From Ilumatobacteraceae bacterium (GTDB lineage: Bacteria; Actinomycetota; Acidimicrobiia; Acidimicrobiales; Iamiaceae), in contig JAOBWH010000069.1 of the NCBI GenBank assembly GCA_025463265.1, forward strand, positions 1 to 32,329: a stretch of DNA of 32,329 nt. Reading direction: 5' to 3'. This document shows positions 23,793-31,137 of the stretch, piece after piece. The stretch's first letter is position 1. Every line of letters begins with the position of its first letter. Under the pieces are notes generated by a model that saw only the letters and a program-made list of their open reading frames with translations, ran no database searches and was not told the DNA's origin. The translations under genes and the position numbers were made by a program.

Positions 23793-23798
23793 ATCGTA
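23793..23798 (-). promoter_or_regulatory. -10 box TACGAT of the DUF222 gene
   Basis: On the minus strand TACGAT ends 6 nt before the ATG at 23786, matching the TANNNT-N6-start spacing seen at several other genes in this window. Confidence 0.45.
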
Positions 23799-23933
23799 CG
23801 AAGGGGGTATGACAGGGAAGCCGGTGCCTTTCCATCCCTCTCCATGTCCGATTTGCGATGGTCGAGTCGCGGTCTCTCGCTGGCGGTCAGCGCCGGTTGT
23901 CACGAATCGGCGGAGAGGGTCGTCAGACCGAGC

Positions 23934-24362
23934 GTGAACTCGACGTCGTCCATCGTCCAGCGGGCCGTGCTCGCCTACCTGACGTTCGCCGGGTTGCTGG
24001 TCGGCGTGTGGGCGGCGATCTTCCCTCGGTCGTTCGCAGACGACTTCCCGGGGTTTGGGCGGGTGTGGGTGGCGGTGGACGGGCCGTTCAACGAGCACCT
24101 GGTGCGCGACGTGGGCCAGCTCAGCCTGGCGCTCGCCGTCGTCAGCCTGGTGGCGGCCGTGACGATGCAGCCGATCCTCGTGCGGGTGGCGGCGGCGGCG
24201 TGGCTGGTGAACGCCGTGCCCCACCTCGTGTACCACCTGCGCCACCTCGGGCCGCTCGAGCCGTTCGATCAGGTCGGCGAGATCGTCAGCCTCTCGCTGC
24301 TGGTGGTGCTGCCGGTCGTCGTGCTGTGGTGCTCGTACCGGGATGGCCGGTCGGTGGACTGA
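23934..24362 (+). CDS. Small four-helix membrane protein of unknown function
   Basis: A 142-residue protein with about four hydrophobic helices: AVLAYLTFAGLLVGVWAAIF, LSLALAVVSLVAAVTM, ILVRVAAAAWLVNAVPHLVYHL, and IVSLSLLVVLPVVVLWC. A conserved-looking loop, VDGPFNEHLVRDVGQL, separates the first two. This layout is common in small actinobacterial membrane proteins without assigned function. GTG 23934 is chosen because the hydrophobic core starts soon after it; an in-frame ATG at 23844 would add a 30-residue polar leader with no clear ribosome site. It converges with the pirin gene. Confidence 0.62.
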   Translation: MNSTSSIVQRAVLAYLTFAGLLVGVWAAIFPRSFADDFPGFGRVWVAVDGPFNEHLVRDVGQLSLALAVVSLVAAVTMQPILVRVAAAAWLVNAVPHLVYHLRHLGPLEPFDQVGEIVSLSLLVVLPVVVLWCSYRDGRSVD

Positions 24363-24399
24363 ACGACGGTCCCCGGAGTGGGAGCGGGGGCGCCCGAGG

Positions 24400-25263
24400 T
24401 CAGGCCCAGGGCGGGAGGTCGACGGTGATGCGGTCGAGGGCGGAACCGACCGTGCCGAAGCGGCCGTCGTCGGCCAGCCAGGCGCGGTGGGCGGCGGTGG
24501 CCTCGGCTCTGCTGCGGATCACGTAGTTCCACCACATCACGATCGGCTCGGGGAACGGCACACCGCCCAGGAGCATCACCCGGGCGGGACCGTCCGGTTC
24601 GAGCACCAGCTCGTTGCCGCCGGGCTCGAGGTGGCCGAGGTGGCCGGGGGCGAGGGTCTCGCCCTCGATCTCGACCGACCCGGACAAGACGACGAGCCCG
24701 TGCTCGAACGCCGGGTCGACCGGGACGCGAGCGGGGCCGGTCAGGAGCAGCTCGGCACCGACGATCGGGGAGTCGATCCGGGCCGGGCTCTGGGTCCCGC
24801 CGAGGGCCCCGACCAGCACGGTGGCATGGCCGCCGTCCAGGGCCAGGACCGGGAGCGCGGCGTGGTGCTCGAACGCCGGGTCGCCGTCGCGGGTCGCCGA
24901 CGGCTGGGCCATCCAGAGCTGGATGCCCTCGACCGGGCCGGCGTAGGAGCCGGTGGCCTCCTCGGAGTGGGAGACCTCCCGCCCGGCGGTCATGAGGTTG
25001 AGCTGACCGGGGGCGATGAGCTGCTCGGTGCCGAGGCTGTCGTGGTGGAGGACCTCGCCCTGGGTGAGCCAGGTCACGGTCTGCAGGCCGCAGTGCGGAT
25101 GGGGGCCGACGTCGAGGCCGTGGGTCGGCGTGGCGTCGGCCGGTCCCAGGTGATCGGCGAAGCACCAGGCGCCGACCATGCGCCGCTGGCGCCGGGGGAG
25201 CGCCCGCCGGACGGTGACGATGCCGACGGTGGCGAGCGTGCTCTCCGTGATCTCGATGGCCAT
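24400..25263 (-). CDS. Pirin family protein
   Basis: A 287-residue bicupin. The N-terminal cupin carries the pirin metal site: PHPHCGLQTVTWL (two His), GEVLHHDSLG (His) and REVSHSE (Glu). The C-terminal cupin is degenerate. Bacterial pirins bind iron or nickel; some have quercetinase-like dioxygenase activity and others act as redox-linked partners. Start is ATG 25263. The nitroreductase and VOC genes upstream on the same strand are 13 nt away, so all three may form one operon connected with small-molecule oxidation. Confidence 0.92.
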   Translation of the reverse strand: MAIEITESTLATVGIVTVRRALPRRQRRMVGAWCFADHLGPADATPTHGLDVGPHPHCGLQTVTWLTQGEVLHHDSLGTEQLIAPGQLNLMTAGREVSHSEEATGSYAGPVEGIQLWMAQPSATRDGDPAFEHHAALPVLALDGGHATVLVGALGGTQSPARIDSPIVGAELLLTGPARVPVDPAFEHGLVVLSGSVEIEGETLAPGHLGHLEPGGNELVLEPDGPARVMLLGGVPFPEPIVMWWNYVIRSRAEATAAHRAWLADDGRFGTVGSALDRITVDLPPWA

Positions 25264-25276
25264 GGGCTCTCCGGGC

Positions 25277-25978
25277 CTACGGGTTGGCGACCGGGGGACC
25301 GTCGAAGGCGTCGATGGTGGCGAACGAGTCGACCGGGTCGCGACGCAGGTTCCTCGGGCGCTTCACGGGGTAGCCGAGGGCCAGCACGGCAGCGACGGCG
25401 AACTCATCGGGGACGTGCAGCAGCTGGCGCACCTCCGGCTCACGGGTGGTGGTCATGGTGGTGACCACGCCACCGAGGCCCTCGGCGTGACCGGCGAGGA
25501 GGATGCTCCACACGAACGGGTACACCGATGCCCCGCCGACGAGGGTGTAGCGGCCCAGGTCCCGGTCGGTGCCGGCGAGCAGGCGGAGGTCGGCCAGGAT
25601 CACGGCCATCACCGGCACCTGGTCGAAGTGGGCGGCGAACCCGCCGGCGGCGGCTGCGGCTTCGTCGTGGGTCAGGCGCCTCGCCCGCTCGACGGCGGCC
25701 GCCTCGCCCTCGGGGTCGCCGATCGGCGCCCACGGCTGCACCCCGGCCTTGCGCATCTCCAGGTACTCGAGCCAGCCGGGCACGTACAGGTCGCGCATCG
25801 CCGCCTTCGTCGCAGGATCCTCGACGAGCACGACCCGCCACGACTGCTGGTTGCCGCCGTTGGGGGCGAACCGGGCCGTGTCGAGCACCCTCGCCACCAC
25901 GTCGCGATCGACGGGGCGGTCCTCGAACTCCCGGACGGCGCCGGTGCTGCGGAGGGCGTCGATCAGGTTCAGGTCCAT
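25277..25978 (-). CDS. Nitroreductase family flavoprotein
   Basis: A 233-residue FMN-dependent NAD(P)H oxidoreductase-like protein. It opens with AVREFEDRPVDRDVVARVLDTARFAPNGGNQQSWRVVLVED, the nitroreductase FMN-binding pattern (R-x-F and APNGGNQQSW). The last third has HAEGLGGVVTT and DEFAVAAVLALGYP, also typical. The substrate is unknown and could be a nitro compound, quinone or enone. The ATG at 25978 shares one base with the stop of the VOC gene (TGATG), so translation is coupled. Confidence 0.9.
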   Translation of the reverse strand: MDLNLIDALRSTGAVREFEDRPVDRDVVARVLDTARFAPNGGNQQSWRVVLVEDPATKAAMRDLYVPGWLEYLEMRKAGVQPWAPIGDPEGEAAAVERARRLTHDEAAAAAGGFAAHFDQVPVMAVILADLRLLAGTDRDLGRYTLVGGASVYPFVWSILLAGHAEGLGGVVTTMTTTREPEVRQLLHVPDEFAVAAVLALGYPVKRPRNLRRDPVDSFATIDAFDGPPVANP

Positions 25979-26499
25979 CACCGGACCTCCATGCCGTACA
26001 TCTCGCCGAGCGGGTCGGCGATGAGCTCGACGCGCTCCCCATCGGGTCCGGCGAAGTAGATCGACGTCTCGTCGATGTGGGCGTAGCCGGTCCCCGCCTC
26101 GTCGAGCTTGGCCTTCAGGTGCGCCCACCGGCCGGCCTCGACCGAGATGCACAGGTGGTGGAGGCCACCGAGCACCTCTGCGTACGGCGGGAGGTCGAGC
26201 CCGGGCATGTCGAAGAAGGCGAGGCAGTTGCCGTTGCCGATGTCGAAGAAGAAGTGGGTCGACCCCCGGTAGTCCCGGTTCTCGAACAGCGTGGTCAGCG
26301 GGAACTCGAGGAGCCCCTGGTAGAAGTCGATCGTGGTCTCCACATCGCGGCTCAGCAGGGCGACGTGGTGGACGCCGCGGGCCGAAGATGCGGGCCGCTC
26401 TTCCTTCGGGCGGAGGTGCTTGCGCCGCAGCTCATCCCACTCGTCGGTGCGGTCGATGTCCGCCCCGTGCGTCGGTCGTGGTCGTGCGCTCTCGTCCAC
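25978..26499 (-). CDS. VOC family (glyoxalase/extradiol dioxygenase-fold) protein
   Basis: A 173-residue protein with one VOC module. After a ~40-residue polar N-terminus it reads GVHHVALLSRDVETTIDFYQGLLEFPL, then GLHHLCISV, and ends FAGPDGERVELIADP. His in VHHVAL, His in LHHLCI and Glu in ERVEL are the expected metal ligands. It may be a dioxygenase, lyase or epimerase. The GTG start at 26499 is followed by codons similar to the rest. Coupling to the nitroreductase suggests a shared substrate pathway. Confidence 0.85.
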   Translation of the reverse strand: MDESARPRPTHGADIDRTDEWDELRRKHLRPKEERPASSARGVHHVALLSRDVETTIDFYQGLLEFPLTTLFENRDYRGSTHFFFDIGNGNCLAFFDMPGLDLPPYAEVLGGLHHLCISVEAGRWAHLKAKLDEAGTGYAHIDETSIYFAGPDGERVELIADPLGEMYGMEVR

Positions 26500-26582
26500 G
26501 CTGCTCGCCCCTTCGTGCCGATGACCTGGTCCCCGTCAGGCTACGGCTTGATCTCGCCACCGTCGGGCCGACAGGGAACCGG

Positions 26583-27488
26583 ATGAGCGTGCAGGAGATC
26601 CCCGAGGTCGAGGTCGATCTCCGTCACGGTGCGCCAAGCGACCGGCCAGGCGCAGCGAACGAGGCCGTCCTGCCGACCCGGCGGGTCGGGTTCGAGTACC
26701 CGGCGGACACCAACCCGATGTGGGTGCCCCACCAGTACGAGTTCGCCGCAGCCGCCAACGCCATCTCCCTCGGCATGCCCTTCGCCGAACCGCTGTTCAT
26801 CCGGGCCGTCCGCTCCACCTACGACCGCATCGACGACGACCTCCGGGCCCGCTCGGACTCGTACGTGCGCCAGGAGACCGGGCACCACACCCAGCACAAG
26901 CGGTTCAACGACATCGTGTCGGCTCGGTACCCGGGGACGCTCCGCATCCAGCGGATGATGAAGATCAACTCCGACTGGGTGTGGCGCCGCAGTCCGAAGT
27001 TCCGGGTCGCCTACGCCGCATCGGGCGAGACCATCTCCTACGGCGTCGCCCGCTGGACCGAGGCGCACCTCGGCAAGATCTTCGACCAGGCCGACCCGGT
27101 GCCGGCGACCCTGTTCCTCTGGCACCTCGCCGAGGAGATCGAGCACAAGGCCAACACCTACGACGTGTTCGAGGCGACCGACGGCTCGCGCCTGCGCTAC
27201 GCCTGGTCGGCGATCATCGGCTTCCTCACGATCGCGTTCTTCACCGCCGTGGGCGCGCTCGTCCAGCTCCACGGCGAGAAGCGCCTCCGCAACCCGCTGA
27301 CCTGGTTCCGCCTGGTGAAGCTCGGGGTGTCGCTGGCGTTCGTGATGGTGCCGGTCCTGGTGGTCTCGGCCCTCCCCGGCCACCATCCCGACGACTTCAC
27401 CGACCCGATCTACCTCCCGGCCTGGCTCACCCAGTACGACCCCGCCACCGGGACCATGCCGCTGTGGGGCTCCGCGGACGAGGACTGA
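26583..27488 (+). CDS. Predicted metal-dependent hydrolase (PF10118-like)
   Basis: A 301-residue protein. Its motifs RQETGHHTQHKRFND (~97-111) and WHLAEEIEHKANTYD (~180-194) give the Glu/His-rich helical metal site of the PF10118 group, which is ferritin-like in sequence pattern. A hydrophobic stretch (IIGFLTIAFFTAVGALV) and another (LAFVMVPVLVVSAL) suggest membrane association near the C-terminus. Members are usually called predicted metal-dependent hydrolases; the reaction is not established. Start ATG 26583 is preceded by no clear ribosome site. It is divergent from the VOC operon. Confidence 0.82.
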   Translation: MSVQEIPEVEVDLRHGAPSDRPGAANEAVLPTRRVGFEYPADTNPMWVPHQYEFAAAANAISLGMPFAEPLFIRAVRSTYDRIDDDLRARSDSYVRQETGHHTQHKRFNDIVSARYPGTLRIQRMMKINSDWVWRRSPKFRVAYAASGETISYGVARWTEAHLGKIFDQADPVPATLFLWHLAEEIEHKANTYDVFEATDGSRLRYAWSAIIGFLTIAFFTAVGALVQLHGEKRLRNPLTWFRLVKLGVSLAFVMVPVLVVSALPGHHPDDFTDPIYLPAWLTQYDPATGTMPLWGSADED

Positions 27489-27520
27489 GCCCGGGCCCGT
27501 CCCCGACCGGTCCGTCCGGC

Positions 27521-27535
27521 CCGCCCGTCGGGCGG
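27521..27535. terminator. Short GC hairpin after the PF10118-like gene
   Basis: CCGCC-CGTCG-GGCGG lies 32 nt after the stop at 27488 and before the next promoter. The stem is short and no T-run follows, so it is only a weak terminator candidate. Confidence 0.3.
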
Positions 27536-27545
27536 TCGGCGGTCG

Positions 27546-27551
27546 TAGCAT
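27546..27551 (+). promoter_or_regulatory. -10 box TAGCAT of the epoxide-hydrolase-like gene
   Basis: TAGCAT ends 7 nt before ATG 27559, so the message is probably leaderless. No -35 box is obvious. Confidence 0.45.
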
Positions 27552-27558
27552 CGCCGGC

Positions 27559-28050
27559 ATGCCGCACGGACTCCTGCCCATCGCTGCCGAAGACGCCGCG
27601 CCGAACCTCACCGATCCCCAGGCCGTGGTCGAGGCCTTCCTCGCCGCCCTCATGCGGTCCGACCTCGACGCGGCGCTGGAGCTCGTCGCCGACGACCTCG
27701 TCTACGTGAACGTGGGGTTGCCCACGATCCACGGGCGAGAGCGGCTGGGCAAGGCGTTCGCCGCGATGGAGCGGCCGACGATCGGCTTCGAGGCGTACCT
27801 GCACGCCATCTCCGCCGACGGGCCGGTGGTGCTCACCGAGCGCACCGACGTCATCGTGTGGGGCCGGTTCCGGGCCCAGTTCTGGGTGTGCGGGCGCTTC
27901 GACGTGCACGAGGGGAAGATCACGCTCTGGCGCGACGCCTTCGACTTCGTCGACATCCTCCGCGGCAACGTGCGGGCGCTGGTGGGCATGGCACTCCCGT
28001 CGTTCAAGCCGAAGGCACCGTCGGGGCGCGACGCAGCTCCCGGTCGCTGA
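27559..28050 (+). CDS. Limonene-1,2-epoxide hydrolase-like (NTF2-fold) protein
   Basis: A 163-residue NTF2-fold protein. It reads PQAVVEAFLAALMRSDLDAALELVADDLVYVNVGLPTIHGRERL, then LTERTDVIVWGRF and ITLWRDAFDFVDI. The Arg/Asp in ERTD and the Arg-Asp in WRDAFD match the Asp-Arg-Asp triad of limonene-epoxide hydrolases (PF07858), so hydration of a small epoxide is a reasonable prediction. A SnoaL-like non-enzymatic role is possible. It stands alone between a hairpin and the next leaderless gene. ATG 27559. Confidence 0.82.
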   Translation: MPHGLLPIAAEDAAPNLTDPQAVVEAFLAALMRSDLDAALELVADDLVYVNVGLPTIHGRERLGKAFAAMERPTIGFEAYLHAISADGPVVLTERTDVIVWGRFRAQFWVCGRFDVHEGKITLWRDAFDFVDILRGNVRALVGMALPSFKPKAPSGRDAAPGR

Positions 28051-28109
28051 GGCCGTTGGCGGCCACGACGCTGATCCGGGTCCGTCCCGGTCGAGGGATG
28101 GCACCGACC

Positions 28110-28115
28110 TAGCGT
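28110..28115 (+). promoter_or_regulatory. -10 box TAGCGT of the amidotransferase-like gene
   Basis: TAGCGT ends 6 nt before ATG 28122, giving a leaderless arrangement. Confidence 0.45.
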
Positions 28116-28121
28116 GGCCCG

Positions 28122-28826
28122 ATGCTGCCGCCGCGCATCGGGATCACCTGCTCGTGGGGGATGGGCGAGACCCAGCCCATCGAGACGCTCGGGCGCCTCT
28201 ACATCGACGGCGTCATCGCCGCCGGCGGGTTCCCGGTCCTCCTCCCGACGGTCGACCCGTCGTTCTCCCCCGTGGCGCTCCACCACCTCGACGGGCTGCT
28301 GCTGACCGGCGGCGGCGACGTCGACCCGGGGATCTACGGCGACGTGCGCGAGCCGGAGTGCGGCGAGCCCGACGTCGCTCGCGACGCGTGGGAGATCGCC
28401 CTCGTCTGCGATGCGGACGACATCCCGATCCTCGGTATCTGCCGAGGGGCCCAGGTGCTGAACGTGGTGCTCCAGGGCGGGTTGGTGCAGCACCTGCCGG
28501 GGCGCGGCCTCGAGGGGCACGACGACGAGCGGGTGGACGGCGAGGTGCACGAGGTCGCGCTCGTGCCCGGTTCGCTGATCCACCGGGTCATCGGTGCTGA
28601 CGCCGTGCGGGTCAACACCCTGCACCACCAGTCGATCGACCCGGCGCGGGTCGGGCTCGACCTGCAGGTGACCGGCGTGGCGGAGGACGGCGTGGTCGAG
28701 GTGATCGAGGACCCGGTCGCCCGCGTGCTGGGGGTGCAGTGGCATCCCGAGCTGATGCTCGATCGGCCGGAGCACCAGCGCCTGTTCGACTGGCTGGTCG
28801 ACCCCGACCGGTTCCGACCGGAGTAG
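28122..28826 (+). CDS. Class I glutamine amidotransferase-like hydrolase (PuuD-type)
   Basis: A 234-residue peptidase C26-type hydrolase, similar to gamma-glutamyl-GABA hydrolase PuuD. The oxyanion loop is LLTGGGDVDPGIYG (60-73), the nucleophile is Cys107 in GICRGAQ, and His208 and Glu210 complete the triad in VQWHPE. NTLHHQS (165-171) is typical of PuuD. It would release glutamate from a gamma-glutamyl amide, but no polyamine pathway genes are adjacent, so the substrate is uncertain. ATG 28122 follows the TAGCGT box. It converges with the lipoprotein gene. Confidence 0.88.
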   Translation: MLPPRIGITCSWGMGETQPIETLGRLYIDGVIAAGGFPVLLPTVDPSFSPVALHHLDGLLLTGGGDVDPGIYGDVREPECGEPDVARDAWEIALVCDADDIPILGICRGAQVLNVVLQGGLVQHLPGRGLEGHDDERVDGEVHEVALVPGSLIHRVIGADAVRVNTLHHQSIDPARVGLDLQVTGVAEDGVVEVIEDPVARVLGVQWHPELMLDRPEHQRLFDWLVDPDRFRPE

Positions 28827-28854
28827 GCGGCCCGACGGGTCGACAGGCAGCGGG

Positions 28855-30912
28855 CTACTGGGTCTTGGCAGCGTCCGCCCGGGCCCACATCTGGAGGTAC
28901 GCCTCGGCGCCGTTGGCCATGTCGGCGATGACCTGGGGGCCGGCGACGCGTCGCAGGTCCTCGATCCAGTCCGGGAACATCCCGTAGTTGGCGGCGCCGT
29001 CGGTGTTGATGTCCCAGAGGCGGGTGCCGGACCTCGACTGGAGCATGGTGGTGCCCCCGTCGAACGTCTTGTACGGGTAGGTCACCGGGTTGCTGGCGGC
29101 GGCGCCGGCGCGGGGCTCGGTCTGCTTGCCGAGGCCGTTGGTGTCCGAGCCGTAGCCCAGGCCGAACAGGTACTTGGGCGACTTGTTCGCCTTGGCGGCG
29201 GCCCACTCCTGGGCGTACTGCGTAGTGGAACGGGCGTACGGGGCGACCACCCCGCCGAGCGCCTGGAGCCGCTTCTGCGACGTGGCGTCGCCCCAGCTGT
29301 GGCTGGTGATCAGACCGGAGTAGCCCAGCTCCTCGAGCAGGGTGAGCGCCTCCTTGCGGGCTTTCACGCTCATGTGGTCGGTCTCGACGATCATCCCCCG
29401 CTTCGCCATCTCCCGGATGGTGTGGAGGCCCAGGTCGGTCAGGCCGCGCGGGTTGCACAGCGGACCTGGCGGATAGGCCGGCAGATCGCCGTCGAGCAGC
29501 GGGGCGACCCCCATGCCGAGCACGGCGTAGATCACCGCCTGCTCGCCGGACAGGTTGGTGGGGGAGTTGTCCGCCTCGGCGCCGGGGGCGCAGGGGACGG
29601 GCTGCCACCACTCGCCGGTCGCCCACTTGTTGCCCACGTTGACGAGCAGCCCGGTGGCGCCGTCGTCGTAGGCGGTGCCGCCGAGCCCGTTGTCGAACTT
29701 GTGCACGGGGAACAGGGAGCGGACGCCGAGCGCGTACAGCTCGTCGAGGCGCTGGGTGATCTGTGCCTTCGTGCAGTGCGGGGTGTCGCCGGTGCGGCCG
29801 CAGTCGAGGACCTCGGACGCCTCCACGCCGAGCACCATCACGAGCTTGCCCTCGTTGATGAAGCGGCGGGCCTCGGCGGGGGTCTTGGCGATGCGCAAGA
29901 AGCCCTTGCCCGGCCCCTTGAACTGGGCGTCGATGTAGTCCTGGAGGGCGTACATGTCCTGGGCCTGGAGCCGGATGCTGTCCATCTCGTTGCAGCTGGT
30001 GCCGGCCTTGAGCGGGTAGATCTCGCAGAGGGCCCCGTTCTCCACCAGGTCGTTCACCACGATGCGCAGCCCGCCGCGCCACGACCGCTCGAGCCAGCGC
30101 CAGTACGTGCCCTCGTGGGTGAGCGAGTCCCAGCGCGGCCAGCCCTTGAACGACGGCCAGCCGTCGGTGTCGTGGGTCCCGACGGGGGCTCCGGTGGCGA
30201 ACAGGTTCTCGGCGGCGGCGGCCGCGCCGTTGGGTTGGTGGTCGACACAGTCCTCCAGCGCCACCGTCACGCCGTAGGGGCTCCACGGTCGGCCGCAGTG
30301 GAACTTGCCGCCGAGGAACCGGAAGGCGCTGATGTGGGTGTGGGCGTCGAGGAAGCCCTTGACCGGCGCGGTCGGGCTGGCCCCCTTGAACGGGGTGCCC
30401 ACCGCGCCGGGGTCGATGTCGGGGAACGGCAGGCAGCCGGTGGCGGGCACGAGGCTCCACCGGAACTCGCCGGCGTACCCCTGCGCCAGGCGGCCGCCTG
30501 TCCCCACGGTGAGTCCCTTGCCGGTGCTGACGCTGGTGAGGCTGAGCCGACCCGACTGGGTCTTCACGGTCCAGTCCGCGGTGGGCCCAGGTGTGCGGAT
30601 CGATGACACGGTGCCAGCGGTCGCGGTGCGGGGCATGTACCCGCCGGTGCCGTAGAGCAGGTAGCTGCCGAGCGCCGTCGCTTGGAGGGTGAACGGCGCC
30701 GCATTGGCGGGGTCGGCCTGGGTGGCCGTGTACCCGAGGACGTCGCGGACGACGGCCTTGCCGGTGGTGTCGTCCTTCAGGGCGTAGCAGCCGCCGGCGA
30801 ACCCGTCGATGTCGATCGGCTTCGGTGGCTGCGGCTCGCAGGCCGACAACCCGGCCACCGCCATGACCAGCACGAGGACGGCTGGCACCGTGCGACGAAC
30901 GATTCCCACCAT
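28855..30912 (-). CDS. Exported lipoprotein with amidohydrolase-like domain
   Basis: A 685-residue protein. The N-terminus MVGIVRRTVPAVLVLVMAVAGLSAC is a lipoprotein signal with the lipobox LSAC and Cys25. Residues ~30-165 are beta-rich with repeating GG/LY turns, like a trefoil-type module. The C-terminal ~500 residues read as an amidohydrolase/TIM-barrel: FLDAHTHIS (HxH), VLGVEASEV, FPVHKFDN, VETDHMS and SHSWGD provide His/Asp/Glu metal ligands. Relation to M19 membrane dipeptidases is possible but not certain. ATG 30912 has GGAGGG upstream (30920-30925) and is preferred over the GTG at 30927. Confidence 0.75.
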   Translation of the reverse strand: MVGIVRRTVPAVLVLVMAVAGLSACEPQPPKPIDIDGFAGGCYALKDDTTGKAVVRDVLGYTATQADPANAAPFTLQATALGSYLLYGTGGYMPRTATAGTVSSIRTPGPTADWTVKTQSGRLSLTSVSTGKGLTVGTGGRLAQGYAGEFRWSLVPATGCLPFPDIDPGAVGTPFKGASPTAPVKGFLDAHTHISAFRFLGGKFHCGRPWSPYGVTVALEDCVDHQPNGAAAAAENLFATGAPVGTHDTDGWPSFKGWPRWDSLTHEGTYWRWLERSWRGGLRIVVNDLVENGALCEIYPLKAGTSCNEMDSIRLQAQDMYALQDYIDAQFKGPGKGFLRIAKTPAEARRFINEGKLVMVLGVEASEVLDCGRTGDTPHCTKAQITQRLDELYALGVRSLFPVHKFDNGLGGTAYDDGATGLLVNVGNKWATGEWWQPVPCAPGAEADNSPTNLSGEQAVIYAVLGMGVAPLLDGDLPAYPPGPLCNPRGLTDLGLHTIREMAKRGMIVETDHMSVKARKEALTLLEELGYSGLITSHSWGDATSQKRLQALGGVVAPYARSTTQYAQEWAAAKANKSPKYLFGLGYGSDTNGLGKQTEPRAGAAASNPVTYPYKTFDGGTTMLQSRSGTRLWDINTDGAANYGMFPDWIEDLRRVAGPQVIADMANGAEAYLQMWARADAAKTQ

Positions 30913-31052
30913 GGCTGCACCCTCCACGGGACCAGTCGACGAGGACCACTACCCACCCTTCCAGGGGAACAAACACGAATGTTCACCATCCGAGGCGGCC
31001 GCACGCAGCACGCTGACCTGGGCATTTGACGAGAGGCTCACATGCTCACGAA

Positions 31053-31070
31053 TGTTAGGGCACCCTAACA
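31053..31070. promoter_or_regulatory. 18-bp perfect inverted repeat in a divergent promoter region
   Basis: TGTTAGGGCACCCTAACA has 8-bp arms around CA. It lies between the lipoprotein gene (-) and the FG-GAP gene (+). The 10-mer CACGAATGTT occurs at 31047-31056, running into the palindrome, and again at 30974-30983. A shared regulator of both exported proteins is plausible. A possible TTGACG -35 box starts at about 31027. Confidence 0.5.
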
Positions 31071-31137
31071 ACACGTGGTTCACCCGGAGTCGGGCACCGC
31101 GCACCCGGGTCACGGCCCGAGACAGACCGAGGTCGAT

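Noticed and set aside
28334-30976. Long minus-strand frame (880 codons) overlapping the lipoprotein and amidotransferase-like genes
   Set aside because: It is out of frame with the lipoprotein gene and lacks any recognisable domain, while the chosen frame has a signal peptide and metal motifs.
31053-31070. DtxR/IdeR iron box
   Set aside because: The half-sites TTAGG and CCTAA are present, but their spacing is 4 nt rather than the 9 nt of the 19-bp consensus.
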